The notes under the pieces are model-generated. The model worked only from the letters and a program-made list of their open reading frames with translations, did not search any database and was not told the origin of the DNA. A program made the position numbers and the translations under genes. Below, piece by piece: positions 5,504 through 5,594 of a stretch of DNA of 5,594 bases (its first letter is position 1; each line of letters begins with the position of its first letter). This stretch comes from Clostridiaceae bacterium. Its GTDB lineage: Bacteria; Bacillota; Clostridia; Oscillospirales; Acutalibacteraceae. The stretch covers positions 1 to 5,594 of the forward strand of contig JAEEHZ010000183.1 in the NCBI GenBank assembly GCA_016281115.1, written 5' to 3'.

Positions 5504-5532
5504 TGTTTGTTACGGGCAAACACTTTTCGACT

Positions 5533-5593
5533 CTACGGAAATTTTCGCCTTACAAAGCCAAAAAATGATACAATCACCTTGCCGAGAACAAAG
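5533..5593 (+). repeat. second direct copy of repeat block A, cut by the window end
   Basis: This 61-base stretch repeats 5315-5375 in direct orientation, starting 218 bases later. From ACAAAGCC/GCAAAGCC onward the two are nearly identical, including ACAATCACCTT and CCGAGAACAAAG, with one inserted T. It ends AAAGC at the window edge, so whether block B follows cannot be seen. Confidence 0.8.
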
Positions 5594-5594
5594 C

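Noticed and set aside
5119..5594. origin region signals (parS, DnaA boxes) expected near parAB
   Set aside because: I looked for TGTTTCACGTGAAACA-like and TTATCCACA-like words throughout the window and saw no convincing match.

Overview
The window looks like chromosomal DNA of a low-to-mid GC Gram-positive anaerobe of the Clostridia, probably Oscillospiraceae/Ruminococcaceae. This rests on AGGAG-type ribosome sites, sigma-A-like promoter hexamers, a parA-parB-serS gene cluster, a PrsA/SurA-like secreted foldase, and dispersed hairpin repeats of the GTCAGC...GCTGAC and GCTCCCTT...AAGGGAGC kind. A resemblance to [Eubacterium] siraeum-like genomes is an impression from memory, not something tested here.

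Layout: (i) 1-846 (+) is the C-terminal part of a foldase-like protein with a degenerate parvulin region. It is followed by a strong intrinsic terminator (871-904). (ii) 931-1725 (+) encodes a signal-peptide-bearing, single-pass membrane protein. Its exposed part is very rich in Ser, Tyr, Asp and Glu, and its function is not recognised. A second terminator (1742-1791) follows. (iii) 1792-2046 has no gene and holds a composite hairpin-rich repeat. (iv) 2047-2089 is the terminator of a leftward operon that runs from a promoter at 5153-5180 through parA (4309-5118), parB (3457-4308, TTG start directly abutting the parA stop) and serS (2160-3434). (v) 5181-5594 has no gene and carries an inverted, internally shortened relative of the repeat in (iii), plus the start of a further copy in direct orientation.

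How the genes work together: ParA (Walker-type ATPase) and ParB (CTP-dependent, parS-binding clamp) form the chromosome segregation/origin-organisation pair. SerS, which charges tRNA-Ser, appears to be transcribed with them from one extended -10 promoter. The two plus-strand genes are both envelope or secretory proteins and converge on this operon.

The annotated genes are ordinary housekeeping genes apart from the unrecognised membrane protein. The most interesting structure is the repeat family that brackets the parA-parB-serS operon in inverted orientation. One copy carries a 91-nt hairpin core that another lacks at a clean junction. I do not see convincing evidence for a new defence, mobile or CRISPR-type system.
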